Shown piece after piece: positions 27,683-39,466 of a stretch of DNA of 64,000 bases. The stretch is taken from NCBI RefSeq assembly GCF_003627215.1, contig NZ_CP032677.1, positions 997,501 through 1,061,500 of the forward strand, read 5' to 3'. The notes below the pieces were generated by a model. The model was not told the origin of the DNA. It was given only the letters and a program-made list of their open reading frames with translations, and ran no database searches. This DNA comes from Pseudomonas sp. Leaf58. Lineage in GTDB: Bacteria; Pseudomonadota; Gammaproteobacteria; Pseudomonadales; Pseudomonadaceae. A program made the translations under genes and the position numbers. How positions within the stretch are numbered: the stretch's first letter is position 1; each line of letters begins with the position of its first letter.

Positions 27683-28537
27683 CTAGAGGTCGCGGTGGCG
27701 GACCTGGACGTTTTTCAGGGATTGCTGCAGCAACTGGCCAAGGCGTTCGGTGATGTATACCGAGCGGTGGTGGCCGCCGGTGCAGCCAATCGCGATGGTG
27801 ACGTAGGCGCGATTACTGGCGGCGAAGCGGGGCAGCCACTTGAGCAGGTAGCTGGAAATGTCGTTGAACATGTCTTCGACATCCGGCTGGGCAGCCAGGT
27901 AGTCGATTACCGGTTGCTCAAGGCCGGAGTGCTCGCGCAACTCGGGCTTCCAGTAGGGGTTGGGCAGGCAGCGCACATCGAACACCAGGTCTGCGTCCAC
28001 CGGCATGCCGCGCTTGAAACCGAACGACTCGACCAGGAATGCGGTACCAGGCTCGGGCTGGTTGAGCAGGCGTAGCTTGATCGAATCACGCAACTGGTAA
28101 AGGTTCAGGTTGGTGGTGTCGATCTTCAGGTCGGCCAGGTCGGAAATCGGCCCCAGCAGGTCGCTCTCCACGCGGATCGCCTCTGCCAGCGAGCGATTGG
28201 CATTGGTCAGCGGGTGGCGTCGGCGGGTTTCCGAGAAGCGCTTGAGCAGCGTGTCTTCATCAGCATCCAGGTACAGCACGTCGCAGTGGATATGCCGGGC
28301 ACGGGCTTCTTCAAGCAGTTCGGGGAAGCGCGTCAGGTGGCTGGGCAGGTTGCGCGCGTCGATCGACACGGCGACCTTGGGTTGCTGCAGCTCGGTGTTG
28401 ATCAGCGCGCTTTCCGCCAGCTGCGGTAGCAGCCCGGCAGGCAGGTTGTCGATGCAGTAGAAACCGTTGTCTTCCAGGACATCGAGGGCGGTGCTCTTGC
28501 CGGAGCCGGACCGGCCGCTGACGATGATCAGGCGCAT
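27683..28537 (-). CDS. rapZ: RNase adapter protein RapZ
   Basis: 284-residue nucleotide-binding protein of the RapZ/YvcJ family. Walker A is [20 protein letters not shown] near residues 2-21 and Walker B is [15 protein letters not shown]. The C-terminal RNA-binding domain has [15 protein letters not shown]. In E. coli RapZ targets the sRNA GlmZ to RNase E and so controls GlmS. Pseudomonads conserve RapZ beside ptsN/ptsO, but its RNA target here is unknown. It begins 2 bp after ptsN. Confidence 0.95.
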   Translation of the reverse strand: MRLIIVSGRSGSGKSTALDVLEDNGFYCIDNLPAGLLPQLAESALINTELQQPKVAVSIDARNLPSHLTRFPELLEEARARHIHCDVLYLDADEDTLLKRFSETRRRHPLTNANRSLAEAIRVESDLLGPISDLADLKIDTTNLNLYQLRDSIKLRLLNQPEPGTAFLVESFGFKRGMPVDADLVFDVRCLPNPYWKPELREHSGLEQPVIDYLAAQPDVEDMFNDISSYLLKWLPRFAASNRAYVTIAIGCTGGHHRSVYITERLGQLLQQSLKNVQVRHRDL

Positions 28538-28539
28538 GT

Positions 28540-29004
28540 TCAGTGCTCGTTCTGTACGTCCAGGACAACCTGGAACAGGGCCTCGCTGCTGGTGGCCGCA
28601 CGCAGGCGATCACGCACCTCTTTGCGATCGAGCATGCTGGCAATCTGGCGCAGCAGTTCCAGATGGGCATCGGTGGCGGCTTCTGGCACCAGCAGTACGA
28701 ACAGCAGGTCCACAGGCGCGCCATCGATGGCGTCGTAGTCGATAGGTGCTTCCAGGTGCAGCAGGGCGCTGACCGGAGCAGAACAACCTTCAAGCCGGCA
28801 GTGCGGAATGGCGATACCATTACCGAAACCGGTCGAACCGAGCTTTTCCCGGGCGACCAATTTTTCGAAGACGTCTTGCATCTCCAGTTCTGGCACTTGG
28901 TCGGCGATGACGGTGGCGACCTTTTCCAGGGCGCGCTTCTTACTGCCGCCCGGCACGTTCACGAGGGAACGGCCGGGGGTCAGGATGGTTTCAAGTCGGA
29001 TCAT
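28540..29004 (-). CDS. ptsN: PTS IIA-like nitrogen regulatory protein PtsN
   Basis: 154-residue EIIA-Ntr domain. His68 in [13 protein letters not shown] is the phosphorylated residue. In P. putida PtsN is known to affect polyhydroxyalkanoate levels, glucose/toluene catabolite control and potassium balance. It is co-directional with rpoN and hpf upstream, 12 bp after hpf. The length and C-terminus ([19 protein letters not shown]) are usual. Confidence 0.96.
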   Translation of the reverse strand: MIRLETILTPGRSLVNVPGGSKKRALEKVATVIADQVPELEMQDVFEKLVAREKLGSTGFGNGIAIPHCRLEGCSAPVSALLHLEAPIDYDAIDGAPVDLLFVLLVPEAATDAHLELLRQIASMLDRKEVRDRLRAATSSEALFQVVLDVQNEH

Positions 29005-29016
29005 GGATGAGGGGGA

Positions 29017-29325
29017 TCAGCGGGCAGCTGCACCTTGCAGCAGGCTTTGCTGTTTTTCCTTGTGTTTTTTCAGTTGGCGGTCGAGCTTGTCAGCCAAGGC
29101 GTCGATCGCTGCATACATGTCTTCGTGTTCGGCGTTGGCAACCACTTCGCCGCCGGGAATCTGCAGGGTCGCCTCGACCTTCTGCTGCAACTTCTCGACT
29201 TTCATGATGACCTGCACGTTGGTGATCTTATCGAAGTGACTTTCCACGCGAGCGAGTTTTTCAAGCACGTAATCGCGCAGTGGTTGGGTGACTTCTACAT
29301 GCTGTCCACTGATATTGACTTGCAT
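29017..29325 (-). CDS. hpf: ribosome hibernation promoting factor (short HPF)
   Basis: 102-residue HPF/YfiA-type protein that binds the 30S decoding centre in stationary phase and helps form inactive 100S ribosomes. It begins MQVNISGQHVEVTQPLRDYV and has the basic helix of the S30AE fold (KLDRQLKKHKEKQ). ATG 29325 is preferred over an upstream in-frame start at 29382 because AAGGAG precedes it by 8 nt. It lies downstream of rpoN, as in most gammaproteobacteria. Confidence 0.96.
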   Translation of the reverse strand: MQVNISGQHVEVTQPLRDYVLEKLARVESHFDKITNVQVIMKVEKLQQKVEATLQIPGGEVVANAEHEDMYAAIDALADKLDRQLKKHKEKQQSLLQGAAAR

Positions 29326-29404
29326 ACAGCTTCTCCTTTGTTGCCCGTGCATAAAGAGGCAGGTCTTGCACCTGCCCCGCAAACGCTGTGGCTCATCTCA
29401 GGGG

Positions 29405-30898
29405 CTACATCAGTCGCTTGCGCTCGCTCGACGGTGCAATGCCGAGGGACTCGCGGTACTTGGCGACGGTGCGACGGGCTACCTGGATGCCTTGTGCCTC
29501 CAGTAAACCAGCGATCTTGCTGTCACTCAATGGCTTTTTCTGATTTTCCGCTGCAACCAGTTTTTTGATGATCGCGCGGATCGCCGTGGACGAGCACTCT
29601 CCGCCTTCGGAGGTGCTGACGTGGCTGGAGAAAAAGTATTTCAGTTCGTAGATACCGCGCGGTGTGTGCATGTATTTCTGCGTGGTAACCCGTGAAATGG
29701 TCGATTCGTGCATGCCCACCGCTTCGGCGATGTCATGCAGTACCAACGGTTTCATCGCTTCGTCGCCGTGGTCGAGGAAGCCACGCTGGTGCTCGACGAT
29801 CTGCGTGGCGACCTTCATCAGGGTTTCGTTGCGGCTTTGCAGGCTCTTGATGAACCAGCGCGCTTCCTGCAACTGGTTACGCATGAAGGTGTTGTCGGCG
29901 CTGGTGTCGGCGCGGCGCACAAACCCGGCGTATTGCGGGTTGACGCGCAAGCGCGGGATGGCCTCCTGGTTCAGCTCCACCAGCCAGCGCTCACTGTCTT
30001 TGCGCACGATGACGTCGGGCACTACGTACTCAGGCTCGCTGGACTCGATCTGTGAACCGGGGCGCGGGTTGAGGCTTTGCACCAGCTCGATGACTTGGCG
30101 CAGCTCGTCTTCCTTGATTTTCATGCGCCGCATCAACTGGCTGTAGTCACGGCCGCCAAGCAGGTCGATGAAATCGCTGACCAGGCGCTTGGCTTCGCTC
30201 ATCCACGGGGTATTGGCGGGCAGTTGGCGCAGCTGCAGCAGCAAGCATTCGCCCAAGGTGCGGGCGCCGACGCCGGCCGGCTCGAACTGCTGGATGCGGT
30301 GCAGGACCGCTTCGACTTCGTCCAGCTCGATATCCAGCTCGGGGTCAAAACCGGCGCAGATTTCCTCGAGGGTGTCTTCCAGGTAGCCCTGGCCGTTGAT
30401 GCTGTCGATCAGGGTCACGGCGATCAGGCGGTCGGTGTCGGACATCGGTGCCAGGTTGAGCTGCCACAGCAAGTGGCTTTGCAGGCTTTCGCCGGCTGAT
30501 GTACGGGTGGTGAAATCCCACTCGTCGTCATCATTGCTCGGCAGGCTGCTGGCGCTGGTCTGGTAGATGTCTTCCCAGGCAGTGTCGACCGGCAGCTCGT
30601 TGGGAATACGTTCGCCCCACTCACCGTCTTCCAGGTTGTCGGCACTGACGGTGCTTTCCTGGAAGCTGTTGTCCTGGGCTTCGGCGGCTGGTTTGTTCTC
30701 GGCGTTGTCCGCCATCGGGTCGCTGTTGTCGAAGTCTTCGCCGTCTTCCTGACGTTCGAGCATCGGGTTCGACTCCAGCGCTTCCTGGATTTCCTGTTGG
30801 AGGTCCAGGGTAGAGAGCTGGAGCAGGCGGATGGCCTGTTGCAACTGCGGTGTCATCGTCAGTTGCTGGCCCATTTTTAGGACGAGCGATGGTTTCAT
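29405..30898 (-). CDS. rpoN: RNA polymerase sigma-54 factor
   Basis: 497-residue sigma-54, the length known for P. putida RpoN. Region I is the Gln/Leu-rich start [21 protein letters not shown] that meets enhancer-binding proteins, region II is acidic, and the C-terminal HTH plus RpoN box ([10 protein letters not shown]) reads the -24 element. ATG 30898 gives the conserved [10 protein letters not shown] start; an in-frame ATG at 30976 is rejected. It needs activators such as the GcsR type inferred upstream of gcvH in this window. Confidence 0.97.
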   Translation of the reverse strand: MKPSLVLKMGQQLTMTPQLQQAIRLLQLSTLDLQQEIQEALESNPMLERQEDGEDFDNSDPMADNAENKPAAEAQDNSFQESTVSADNLEDGEWGERIPNELPVDTAWEDIYQTSASSLPSNDDDEWDFTTRTSAGESLQSHLLWQLNLAPMSDTDRLIAVTLIDSINGQGYLEDTLEEICAGFDPELDIELDEVEAVLHRIQQFEPAGVGARTLGECLLLQLRQLPANTPWMSEAKRLVSDFIDLLGGRDYSQLMRRMKIKEDELRQVIELVQSLNPRPGSQIESSEPEYVVPDVIVRKDSERWLVELNQEAIPRLRVNPQYAGFVRRADTSADNTFMRNQLQEARWFIKSLQSRNETLMKVATQIVEHQRGFLDHGDEAMKPLVLHDIAEAVGMHESTISRVTTQKYMHTPRGIYELKYFFSSHVSTSEGGECSSTAIRAIIKKLVAAENQKKPLSDSKIAGLLEAQGIQVARRTVAKYRESLGIAPSSERKRLM

Positions 30899-30989
30899 GG
30901 CTGGGGCTAATACCTTGTTCGCCGGCGCGCATGCGCCATCCACTACACGAGGGCGCCGAGGCGCCAGATCAAGCAAGTTTTATGCCTTA

Positions 30990-31020
30990 AATTGTAGCGT
31001 TTGCCTAGAGTACCGTAACA
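30990..31020 (-). promoter_or_regulatory. candidate rpoN promoter
   Basis: On the minus strand TTGTTA (31015-31020) and TACAAT (30990-30995, five of six) are spaced 19 bp, a little long. It lies about 92 bp before the rpoN ATG in the 174-bp gap after lptB. The leader contains a GGCGCC-GA-GGCGCC repeat (30952-30965). Confidence 0.4.
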
Positions 31021-31072
31021 ACTTAACCCCGGTTTCAGGGCGATTCGCCAGTACTCCAGGCGCGTGCTGGGG

Positions 31073-31798
<726 letters not shown>

Positions 31799-32323
31799 TT
31801 ACTCGGCCTTCTTCTTGGGCTGGATCACCATGTCGATACGCTGACGTGGTTGGGTGACGTTGCCACCTCGCCCGGCAGTCGCCACCTGGGTCTTGGTGTT
31901 GTAGACGATTTTCTCGCCTTCGGTGGTGTTGCCCTCGTTCTCGACCTTGGCGCGATCGGTGAGGATCACGGTGTCTTTCTGTGCTTGGTACTGAATAGTC
32001 ACCGCCCAGCCTTTCATCTTGTCAGGCTTGTCAGTGCTCTGCTGCTGCTCGAAGTAGGCCAGGTTGCCTACCGAGGTGACAACGTCGATGTCACCATTGG
32101 TGGCGCGCGTCATGGTCACCGTATTGCCTTTGATCATCATCGACCCTTGGGTGATGATCACGTCACCGGTATAGGTGGCCACGCCTTGCTTGTCGTCCAG
32201 GTGCGCGTTGTCGGCCTGAATACGAATCGGCTGGTCACGGTCATTCGGCAGGGCGAAGGCGCTCGCGCTTCCCAGTGCAGCGCTCAGGCTGAGCAAAAGG
32301 GGGAGGGTTTTAACGAGCCTCAT
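31799..32323 (-). CDS. lptA: LPS export periplasmic protein LptA
   Basis: 174-residue periplasmic OstA-like protein that forms the bridge for LPS between LptC and LptD. A signal peptide (residues 1-24, ALGSASA) precedes DRDQPIRIQADNAHLDDKQG, the first strands of the beta-jellyroll. The C-terminus is Lys-rich (VIQPKKKAE). Its first 14 bp overlap the end of lptC, which suggests translational coupling. Confidence 0.95.
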   Translation of the reverse strand: MRLVKTLPLLLSLSAALGSASAFALPNDRDQPIRIQADNAHLDDKQGVATYTGDVIITQGSMMIKGNTVTMTRATNGDIDVVTSVGNLAYFEQQQSTDKPDKMKGWAVTIQYQAQKDTVILTDRAKVENEGNTTEGEKIVYNTKTQVATAGRGGNVTQPRQRIDMVIQPKKKAE

Positions 32324-32882
32324 ACTGTCCTCTTACGTTAGAGAGCAGGTCCATCCTGCCTTCTTTCAAATACGCTTTCATGCCCTTGCCCGTGGTTGTG
32401 CCACCGGCGCCGTCGATTCTAACGGCTTGCTCGGTCTGCGCATATTGCTTCTGCGGGAATACGGTCATGCGTGAGCTGGTGATAATGGTTTCGCGTTGCT
32501 TTTCGTCGGTGCGTGCAACGCGTACCTGGTTGATCAATTCGACCTCGGTGCCGTCCGGGTTTACCTCGGCACGCTCGCTCTGGACGTGCCAGGGGTATTG
32601 GGTACCGCGGTACATGTGCAGGTCCGGTGTGGTCACCAAGGTGATTTCACTGGCCTTCATATGTTCGACCTTGTCGGCGGTCATTTCATATTGCAGCTTG
32701 CCGTCAGGCAGGTACTGCACGCTGTGGGCATTGATCGCATAGTAGTCGATGGCGCTTTCATCGACCTGGGCCACCGGCTGGTCGAGGAAGCTTTCCGGGC
32801 TGACATTCCAGTAGCCGATGGCTACCAGCACGGCGGCGATCACCGCCAGCAGCGCGATATTGCGAACTTTCTTGCTGGACAT
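32310..32882 (-). CDS. lptC: LPS export protein LptC
   Basis: 190-residue bitopic protein with one N-terminal membrane helix (about residues 8-25, IALLAVIAAVLVAIGYW) and a periplasmic jellyroll that takes LPS from LptFG and hands it to LptA. Family motifs include VQYLPDGKLQYEMTADKVEH. Length agrees with E. coli LptC (191). It overlaps lptA by 14 bp and starts 8 bp after kdsC. Confidence 0.95.
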   Translation of the reverse strand: MSSKKVRNIALLAVIAAVLVAIGYWNVSPESFLDQPVAQVDESAIDYYAINAHSVQYLPDGKLQYEMTADKVEHMKASEITLVTTPDLHMYRGTQYPWHVQSERAEVNPDGTEVELINQVRVARTDEKQRETIITSSRMTVFPQKQYAQTEQAVRIDGAGGTTTGKGMKAYLKEGRMDLLSNVRGQYEAR

Positions 32883-32890
32883 GGGCAGCC

Positions 32891-33415
32891 TTAAAGGTAA
32901 TTGGCGTTGGCAGCGTCCAGGGTGCCCTGGGCCTGCATGATCAGTTCGCAGAACTCACGGGCGGCGCCTTCGCCACCGCGAGCCTGGGTCACGCCATGGG
33001 CGTGTTGGCGAACAAAGGGTGCGGCATTGGCCACCGCCATTCCCAGGCCGACCCGGCGAATCACCGGCAGGTCAGGCAGGTCATCGCCCAGGTAGGCGAC
33101 CTGTTCATAGCTTAGGCCCAGTTCGGTCAGCAGGCCGTCAAGTACCACCAATTTGTCCTCGCGGCCCTGGTAAAGGTGCGGGATGCCGAGGTTTTTGGCG
33201 CGGCGCTCGACCACCGGCGTGTTGCGCCCGCTGATGATCGCCGTGGTCACGCCCGACGCCATGAGCATCTTGATGCCCTGGCCATCGAGGGTGTTGAAGG
33301 TCTTGAACTCGCTGCCGTCTTCGAGGAAGTACAGGCGGCCATCGGTCAGTACGCCATCGACGTCGAACACCGCCAGCTTGATGGCCTTGCCGCGCTGCAT
33401 GAGGTTCTGGCTCAT
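32891..33415 (-). CDS. kdsC: 3-deoxy-D-manno-octulosonate 8-phosphate phosphatase
   Basis: 174-residue HAD-family phosphatase that converts Kdo 8-phosphate to Kdo, the inner-core sugar of LPS. HAD motif I is KLAVFDVDGVLTDG with the nucleophile and acid Asps, motif II/III are IISGRNTPVV and the Lys before YLGDDLPDLPV. Capless and tetrameric in known homologues. It lies between kdsD and lptC, 11 bp after kdsD. Confidence 0.96.
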   Translation of the reverse strand: MSQNLMQRGKAIKLAVFDVDGVLTDGRLYFLEDGSEFKTFNTLDGQGIKMLMASGVTTAIISGRNTPVVERRAKNLGIPHLYQGREDKLVVLDGLLTELGLSYEQVAYLGDDLPDLPVIRRVGLGMAVANAAPFVRQHAHGVTQARGGEGAAREFCELIMQAQGTLDAANANYL

Positions 33416-33426
33416 TCCATCGCTCC

Positions 33427-34401
33427 TTACATTACACCAGCGCGCAACAGGTCGTGCATGTTCAGGGCGCCGGTAGGCCGGTCGTCCTGGTCTACGACAA
33501 CCAGTGCGTTGATCTTGTGGTCTTCCATAATCTTCAATGCTTCGGCTGCGAGCATTTCGGCGCGTGCGGTTTTGCCATGCACGGTCATTACCTGGTCGAT
33601 CAGCGTGGTGTGCACGTCGATGTTGCGGTCCAGGCTGCGACGCAGGTCGCCGTCGGTGAAGATCCCGGCCAACTTGCCATCCGCTTCGAGGATGGCGGTC
33701 ATGCCCAGGCCTTTGTGGGACATTTCAAGCAAGGCGTCCTTCAGCAAGGTGCCGCGCTGGACCTGTGGCAGGTCGTCGCCGGCGTGCATGATGTTTTCGA
33801 CCTTGAGCAGCAAGCGCCGCCCAAGCGCACCCCCTGGGTGCGAAAAGGCGAAGTCTTCCGCCGTGAAACCACGGGCTTCGAGCAGTGCGATGGCCAGGGC
33901 GTCGCCCAGCACCAGCGAGGCCGTGGTGGAGGAGGTGGGGGCCAGGTTGAGTGGGCATGCCTCCTGGGCGACGCGGGCATCGAGGTTAACCTCGGCAGCC
34001 TGGGCCAGGACCGAGTCAGGGTTGCCGGTAAGGCTGATCAGCGGGATGCCCATGCGCTTGATCAGCGGCAACAGCGTAACGATTTCGGCGGTGCTGCCGG
34101 AGTTCGACAGGGCCAGGATGATATCGTTGCGGGTGATCATGCCCATGTCGCCATGGCTGGCTTCCGCGGGATGGACGAAAAACGCCGGGGTGCCTGTGCT
34201 TGCCAGGGTGGCGGCAATCTTGTTGCCGATGTGCCCGGACTTGCCCATGCCAAGCACGATAACCCGTCCCTTGATCGCCAGGATCAGCTCGCAGGCTTTG
34301 ACAAAGTTTTCATCGATACGCGCCAGCAGGCCCTCGACGGCCTCGAGTTCCAGGCGCAAGGTGCGCTGGGCGGATTGGATCAGCTCGCTGGATTGGCTCA
34401 T
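33427..34401 (-). CDS. kdsD: D-arabinose 5-phosphate isomerase
   Basis: 324-residue isomerase that turns ribulose 5-phosphate into arabinose 5-phosphate, the first step to Kdo. The SIS domain (residues about 40-175) has VLGMGKSGHIGNKIAATLAS, and two CBS repeats fill the C-terminal 120 residues. ATG 34401 gives the conserved start; a far longer in-frame reading to 35562 is antisense to mlaF/mlaE and is not real. First gene of the rpoN-side cluster. Confidence 0.96.
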   Translation of the reverse strand: MSQSSELIQSAQRTLRLELEAVEGLLARIDENFVKACELILAIKGRVIVLGMGKSGHIGNKIAATLASTGTPAFFVHPAEASHGDMGMITRNDIILALSNSGSTAEIVTLLPLIKRMGIPLISLTGNPDSVLAQAAEVNLDARVAQEACPLNLAPTSSTTASLVLGDALAIALLEARGFTAEDFAFSHPGGALGRRLLLKVENIMHAGDDLPQVQRGTLLKDALLEMSHKGLGMTAILEADGKLAGIFTDGDLRRSLDRNIDVHTTLIDQVMTVHGKTARAEMLAAEALKIMEDHKINALVVVDQDDRPTGALNMHDLLRAGVM

Positions 34402-34434
34402 GTCAAAAAAGCAATGCCTGGTAAAAAGGCGGCG

Positions 34435-34463
34435 ATTATAGCCGCAATGAAAGAAACCCTCAC
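34435..34463 (-). promoter_or_regulatory. candidate promoter of the kdsD-kdsC-lptCAB operon
   Basis: A perfect TATAAT on the minus strand (34435-34440) has GTGAGG 17 bp upstream (34458-34463), three of six consensus bases. The predicted leader is about 27 nt. The strong -10 makes this the best sigma-70 candidate for the cluster. Confidence 0.45.
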
Positions 34464-34553
34464 CCTTTCGATTGCCGTGGCGAATGTCCTTCATGCCTGT
34501 CGTAGGGCTGAACGACTCGTTGCCCGGCCTTGGGGAGGCGCTGTGAGCGGTGC

Positions 34554-34559
34554 TATAGT
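34554..34559 (+). promoter_or_regulatory. candidate -10 element for the mla/ttg2 operon
   Basis: TATAGT lies about 90 bp upstream of mlaF on the plus strand. A TTGGGG 18 bp before it matches only three consensus bases. The two divergent operons share this 249-bp gap. Confidence 0.35.
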
Positions 34560-34650
34560 TCGCCGCTATTCGGCCAGCCAGGGGGCGCGTGTGCCTTCCA
34601 GACGAAGGCCGGCGTCCATTAGGACGAGGCTGCACTAGCAAGGAGTCTAG

Positions 34651-35460
34651 ATGAGTGTGGATAGCGCCTACGCGGTCGAGTTGAAGGGGGTTACCTTCAA
34701 ACGCGGTTCGCGCAGCATTTTCAGCAACGTCGACATTCGCATCCCGCGCGGCAAGGTCACCGGTATCATGGGGCCATCGGGTTGCGGCAAGACCACGTTG
34801 CTCCGGCTGATGGGCGCGCAACTGCGCCCATCCAGCGGTGAGGTATGGGTTGCCGGGCAAAACCTGCCGACGCTGTCGCGCAGCGACCTGTTCGACGCCC
34901 GCAAGCAAATGGGCGTGCTGTTTCAGAGCGGCGCGTTGTTCACCGACCTCGATGTGTTCGAGAACGTCGCGTTTCCGTTGCGCGTGCACACTCAGCTGTC
35001 GGACGAAATGATCCGCGACATCGTGCTGATGAAGCTGCAGGCCGTAGGCCTGCGCGGTGCCATCGACCTGATGCCTGACGAGCTGTCTGGCGGCATGAAG
35101 CGCCGTGTGGCGCTGGCGCGGGCGATTGCCCTGGACCCGCAGATTCTCATGTACGACGAGCCGTTCGTCGGTCAGGACCCGATTGCCATGGGGGTGTTGG
35201 TGCGGCTGATCCGCCTGCTCAACGATGCCCTGGGCATCACCAGCATCGTCGTTTCCCACGACCTGGCCGAAACCGCCAGCATCGCCGACTACATCTACGT
35301 GGTGGGTGATGGCCAGGTGCTTGGCCAGGGCACGCCTGACGAACTGATGGGCTCGGACAACCCGCGCATTCGCCAGTTCATGAAGGGCGACCCGGACGGC
35401 CCGGTACCTTTCCACTTTCCCGCGCCTGATTACCGCGCCGACCTGTTGGGGGCGCGTTGA
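34651..35460 (+). CDS. mlaF: phospholipid ABC transporter ATP-binding protein MlaF (Ttg2A)
   Basis: 269-residue ATPase of the Mla lipid-asymmetry system, called Ttg2A in P. putida where loss lowers toluene tolerance. Walker A is [17 protein letters not shown] near residues 38-54, the signature is [17 protein letters not shown], and Walker B is [20 protein letters not shown] is 7 nt before the ATG. First gene of mlaFEDCB; its stop overlaps mlaE. Confidence 0.97.
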   Translation: MSVDSAYAVELKGVTFKRGSRSIFSNVDIRIPRGKVTGIMGPSGCGKTTLLRLMGAQLRPSSGEVWVAGQNLPTLSRSDLFDARKQMGVLFQSGALFTDLDVFENVAFPLRVHTQLSDEMIRDIVLMKLQAVGLRGAIDLMPDELSGGMKRRVALARAIALDPQILMYDEPFVGQDPIAMGVLVRLIRLLNDALGITSIVVSHDLAETASIADYIYVVGDGQVLGQGTPDELMGSDNPRIRQFMKGDPDGPVPFHFPAPDYRADLLGAR

Positions 35461-36257
35461 TGCGCAGAAAATCCTTACTCGAGCGGGTGCGCCTGCTGGG
35501 CCGCTCGGCGATCGACGTGCTGGCGGTACTGGGGCGTTCCTGCCTGTTCTTGTTCCATGCACTGGTCGGGCGCGGCGGCATTGGCGGCGGTTTTCAGCTG
35601 CTGACCAAGCAGCTGTACTCGGTGGGCGTGCTGTCGTTGGCGATCGTGGTCGTGTCCGGTGTGTTCATCGGCATGGTGCTGGCGCTGCAGGGCTACAGCA
35701 TCCTGACCAAGTACGGCTCGGAGCAGGCGGTAGGGCAGATGGTTGCCCTGACCCTGCTGCGCGAGCTCGGCCCGGTGGTGACGGCGCTGCTGTTCGCTGG
35801 CCGTGCCGGCTCGGCACTGACCGCCGAGATTGGCAACATGAAGTCCACCGAGCAGCTGTCGAGCCTGGAAATGATCGGCGTCGACCCGCTCAAGTACATC
35901 GTTGCGCCACGCCTGTGGGCCGGTTTCATCTCGTTGCCGCTGCTGGCGCTGATCTTCAGTGTGGTTGGTATCTGGGGTGGCTCGTGGGTGGCGGTGGACT
36001 GGCTTGGCGTCTACGAGGGTTCGTTCTGGGCCAACATGCAGAACAGTGTTTCTTTCACCGATGACGTGCTTAACGGGCTGGTAAAGAGCCTGGTATTCGC
36101 CTTTGTCACAACCTGGATCGCCGTATTCCAGGGGTACGACTGTGAACCCACCTCAGAAGGGATCAGCCGTGCCACCACCAAGACCGTGGTCTATGCCTCG
36201 TTGGCAGTGCTGGGTCTGGACTTTATTCTGACCGCCTTGATGTTTGGAGATTTCTGA
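35460..36257 (+). CDS. mlaE: phospholipid ABC transporter permease MlaE (Ttg2B)
   Basis: 265-residue permease with about five membrane segments and the MlaE family motif [25 protein letters not shown] before the EQ-loop. It forms the inner-membrane core with MlaF, MlaD and MlaB. ATG 35460 overlaps the mlaF stop. Its own stop overlaps the mlaD ATG at 36257, so translation is coupled throughout. Confidence 0.96.
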   Translation: MRRKSLLERVRLLGRSAIDVLAVLGRSCLFLFHALVGRGGIGGGFQLLTKQLYSVGVLSLAIVVVSGVFIGMVLALQGYSILTKYGSEQAVGQMVALTLLRELGPVVTALLFAGRAGSALTAEIGNMKSTEQLSSLEMIGVDPLKYIVAPRLWAGFISLPLLALIFSVVGIWGGSWVAVDWLGVYEGSFWANMQNSVSFTDDVLNGLVKSLVFAFVTTWIAVFQGYDCEPTSEGISRATTKTVVYASLAVLGLDFILTALMFGDF

Positions 36258-36742
36258 TGCAAAACCGCACCCTGGAAATCGGTGTCGGCCTGTTCCTCCT
36301 GGCCGGGATCCTGGCGCTGCTGCTGCTGGCCCTGCGTGTCAGCGGGCTGTCGGCCAGCCCGAGCAGCGATACCTATAAAGTTTATGCCTACTTCGACAAT
36401 ATCGCCGGTTTGACGGTCAGAGCTAAAGTGACCATGGCCGGTGTGACCATCGGCAAGGTCACCGCCATCGATCTGGACCGTGATTCCTACACCGGTCGGG
36501 TGACTTTGCAACTGGACAAGTCGGTGGACAACCTGCCGAACGACTCCACTGCTTCGATCCTGACCGCTGGGTTGCTTGGCGAGAAGTACATCGGCATCAG
36601 CGTGGGCGGTGAAGAAGAAGTGCTCAAGGACGGCGCGACCATCCACGACACCCAGTCGGCACTGGTGCTTGAAGATCTGATTGGCAAGTTCCTGCTCAAC
36701 TCCGTTGGCAAGGAACCGAAAGAAGCGCAACCGGCTAATTAA
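36257..36742 (+). CDS. mlaD: outer-membrane lipid asymmetry MCE-domain protein MlaD (Ttg2C)
   Basis: 161-residue protein with an N-terminal membrane helix (about residues 8-28) and one MCE domain (about 38-118, DTYKVYAYFDNIAGLTVRAK). Homologues form a hexameric ring in the periplasm that channels phospholipid between MlaC and MlaFE. A conserved LLGEKYIGIS block lies within the MCE fold. Confidence 0.96.
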   Translation: MQNRTLEIGVGLFLLAGILALLLLALRVSGLSASPSSDTYKVYAYFDNIAGLTVRAKVTMAGVTIGKVTAIDLDRDSYTGRVTLQLDKSVDNLPNDSTASILTAGLLGEKYIGISVGGEEEVLKDGATIHDTQSALVLEDLIGKFLLNSVGKEPKEAQPAN

Positions 36743-36751
36743 GGAGTTTCC

Positions 36752-37399
36752 ATGATTTCCATCCTGCGACGTGGCCTGCTGGTCCTGCTGGCGGCCTTCC
36801 CCCTGCTGACCATGGCCGCGCAATCGCCCCACGACGTGATTCAGGGCACCACCACCGAACTGCTCGGCGACCTCAAGGCGAACAAGGAGCAGTACAAGAC
36901 CAACCCCAACGCCTTCTACGATTCGCTGAACCGTATCCTTGGCCCGGTAGTGGACGCTGACGGCATTTCCCGCAGCATCATGACCGTCAAGTATTCGCGC
37001 AAGGCCACCCCTGCGCAGATGCAGCGCTTCCAGGAAAACTTCAAGCGCAGCCTGTTGCAGTTCTATGGCAACGCCCTGCTCGAATACAACAACCAGGGCA
37101 TCACCGTCGACCCGGCCAAGGCCGATGACGGCAAGCGCGCCAGCGTGGGCATGAAGGTCACCGGCAACAACGGTGCGGTGTACCCGGTGCAATACACCAT
37201 GGAAAACATCGGTGGCGAATGGAAGGTGCGTAACGTGATCGTCAACGGCATCAACATCGGCAAGTTGTTCCGTGACCAATTCGCCGATGCCATGCAGCGC
37301 AATGGCAACGACCTGGACAAAACCATCGACGGTTGGGCCGGTGAAGTGGCCAAGGCCAAGCAAGCTGCCGACGTCTCGCCAGAGAAGACCGTCAAATGA
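36752..37399 (+). CDS. mlaC: periplasmic phospholipid-binding protein MlaC (Ttg2D)
   Basis: 215-residue soluble lipid carrier. A signal peptide of about 22 residues (LLTMAAQSPHDV) leads into the mature Ttg2 toluene-tolerance fold with SIMTVKYSRKATPAQ and IGGEWKVRNVIVNGINIG. AAGGAG is 6 nt before the ATG and the gene follows mlaD by 9 bp. It shuttles phospholipid between outer-membrane MlaA and the MlaFEDB complex. Confidence 0.96.
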   Translation: MISILRRGLLVLLAAFPLLTMAAQSPHDVIQGTTTELLGDLKANKEQYKTNPNAFYDSLNRILGPVVDADGISRSIMTVKYSRKATPAQMQRFQENFKRSLLQFYGNALLEYNNQGITVDPAKADDGKRASVGMKVTGNNGAVYPVQYTMENIGGEWKVRNVIVNGINIGKLFRDQFADAMQRNGNDLDKTIDGWAGEVAKAKQAADVSPEKTVK

Positions 37400-37698
37400 G
37401 TGAGGCCGGCGTAAGCATGGCCGCACCGGGCGTGTTGTGCCTGGCGGGTGTGCTGGACTACCGCAGCGGGCCAGTCCTGCGCAAGCAGGGCAAGGCGCTG
37501 ATCGCGGCTTGCCGCGAGGCGCAGTTGGTGCTCGACTGCTCCCAGGTGCAGCATTCCACCAGCGTTGGCCTGTCGCTGCTGCTGGCTTTCATGCGGGATG
37601 CACAGGCTGCCGGCAAGGGCTGCCAGGTGCGCAGCATGCCTGATGACATGCGCGAAATCGCCGGGGTTTATGACCTCGACGAGGTGCTGGCAAGCTGA
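37396..37698 (+). CDS. mlaB: STAS-domain protein MlaB (Ttg2E)
   Basis: 100-residue cytoplasmic STAS protein that binds MlaF and is needed for transporter assembly. The STAS core has LVLDCSQVQHSTSVGLSLLLAF, where the Ser/Thr block resembles anti-sigma antagonist sites. The start ATG overlaps the mlaC stop (ATGA). It is followed by a strong terminator. Confidence 0.93.
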   Translation: MSEAGVSMAAPGVLCLAGVLDYRSGPVLRKQGKALIAACREAQLVLDCSQVQHSTSVGLSLLLAFMRDAQAAGKGCQVRSMPDDMREIAGVYDLDEVLAS

Positions 37699-37717
37699 TG
37701 GCCCTGAGCGGGTGATG

Positions 37718-37769
37718 GCCCCTCGGTCAGCGAAGCCTTCGTTGGGCTTCGCAGGCGGGGGGCTTTTTT
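37718..37769 (+). terminator. intrinsic terminator after mlaB
   Basis: Inner stem GCGAAGCC-TTCGTTG-GGCTTCGC extended by GCCCC / GGGGGC outer arms, followed by six T residues. It separates the mla operon from ibaG. Confidence 0.85.
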
Positions 37770-37776
37770 GTATGAT
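37748..37776 (+). promoter_or_regulatory. candidate promoter of ibaG-murA inside the mla terminator
   Basis: TTCGCA (37748-37753, four of six) and TATGAT (37771-37776, five of six) are spaced 17 bp. The -35 lies in the descending arm of the terminator and the T-run forms part of the spacer, so transcript end and restart overlap. Confidence 0.4.
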
Positions 37777-37815
37777 GGCCGACCCGTGCGCATCGGGCGC
37801 CGATTGAGGTTGAGC

Positions 37816-39344
<1,529 letters not shown>

Positions 39345-39356
39345 TAGCCCGCTGGT

Positions 39357-39395
39357 ACTGGCTGTGGGGCGGGCTTGCCGGCATCCACAGCCAGT
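39357..39395. terminator. stem-loop after murA (REP-like)
   Basis: Perfect 11-bp arms (ACTGGCTGTGG / CCACAGCCAGT) enclose GGCGGGCTTGCCGGCAT, a REP-like centre. No T-run follows. It lies 12 bp after murA and 71 bp before hisG. Confidence 0.55.
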
Positions 39396-39466
39396 GCCTA
39401 ACGAATTGAATGTGGTCGGGCAACATACGCCCGGCTGGCAGTAGCCGCTTAAGGACCGACGTTCCA

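Noticed and set aside
34402..35562. Long N-terminal extension of kdsD to give a 711-residue protein
   Set aside because: The extra part is antisense to mlaF and mlaE and lacks any domain. The KdsD family starts at 34401 and a TATAAT lies just upstream of that start.
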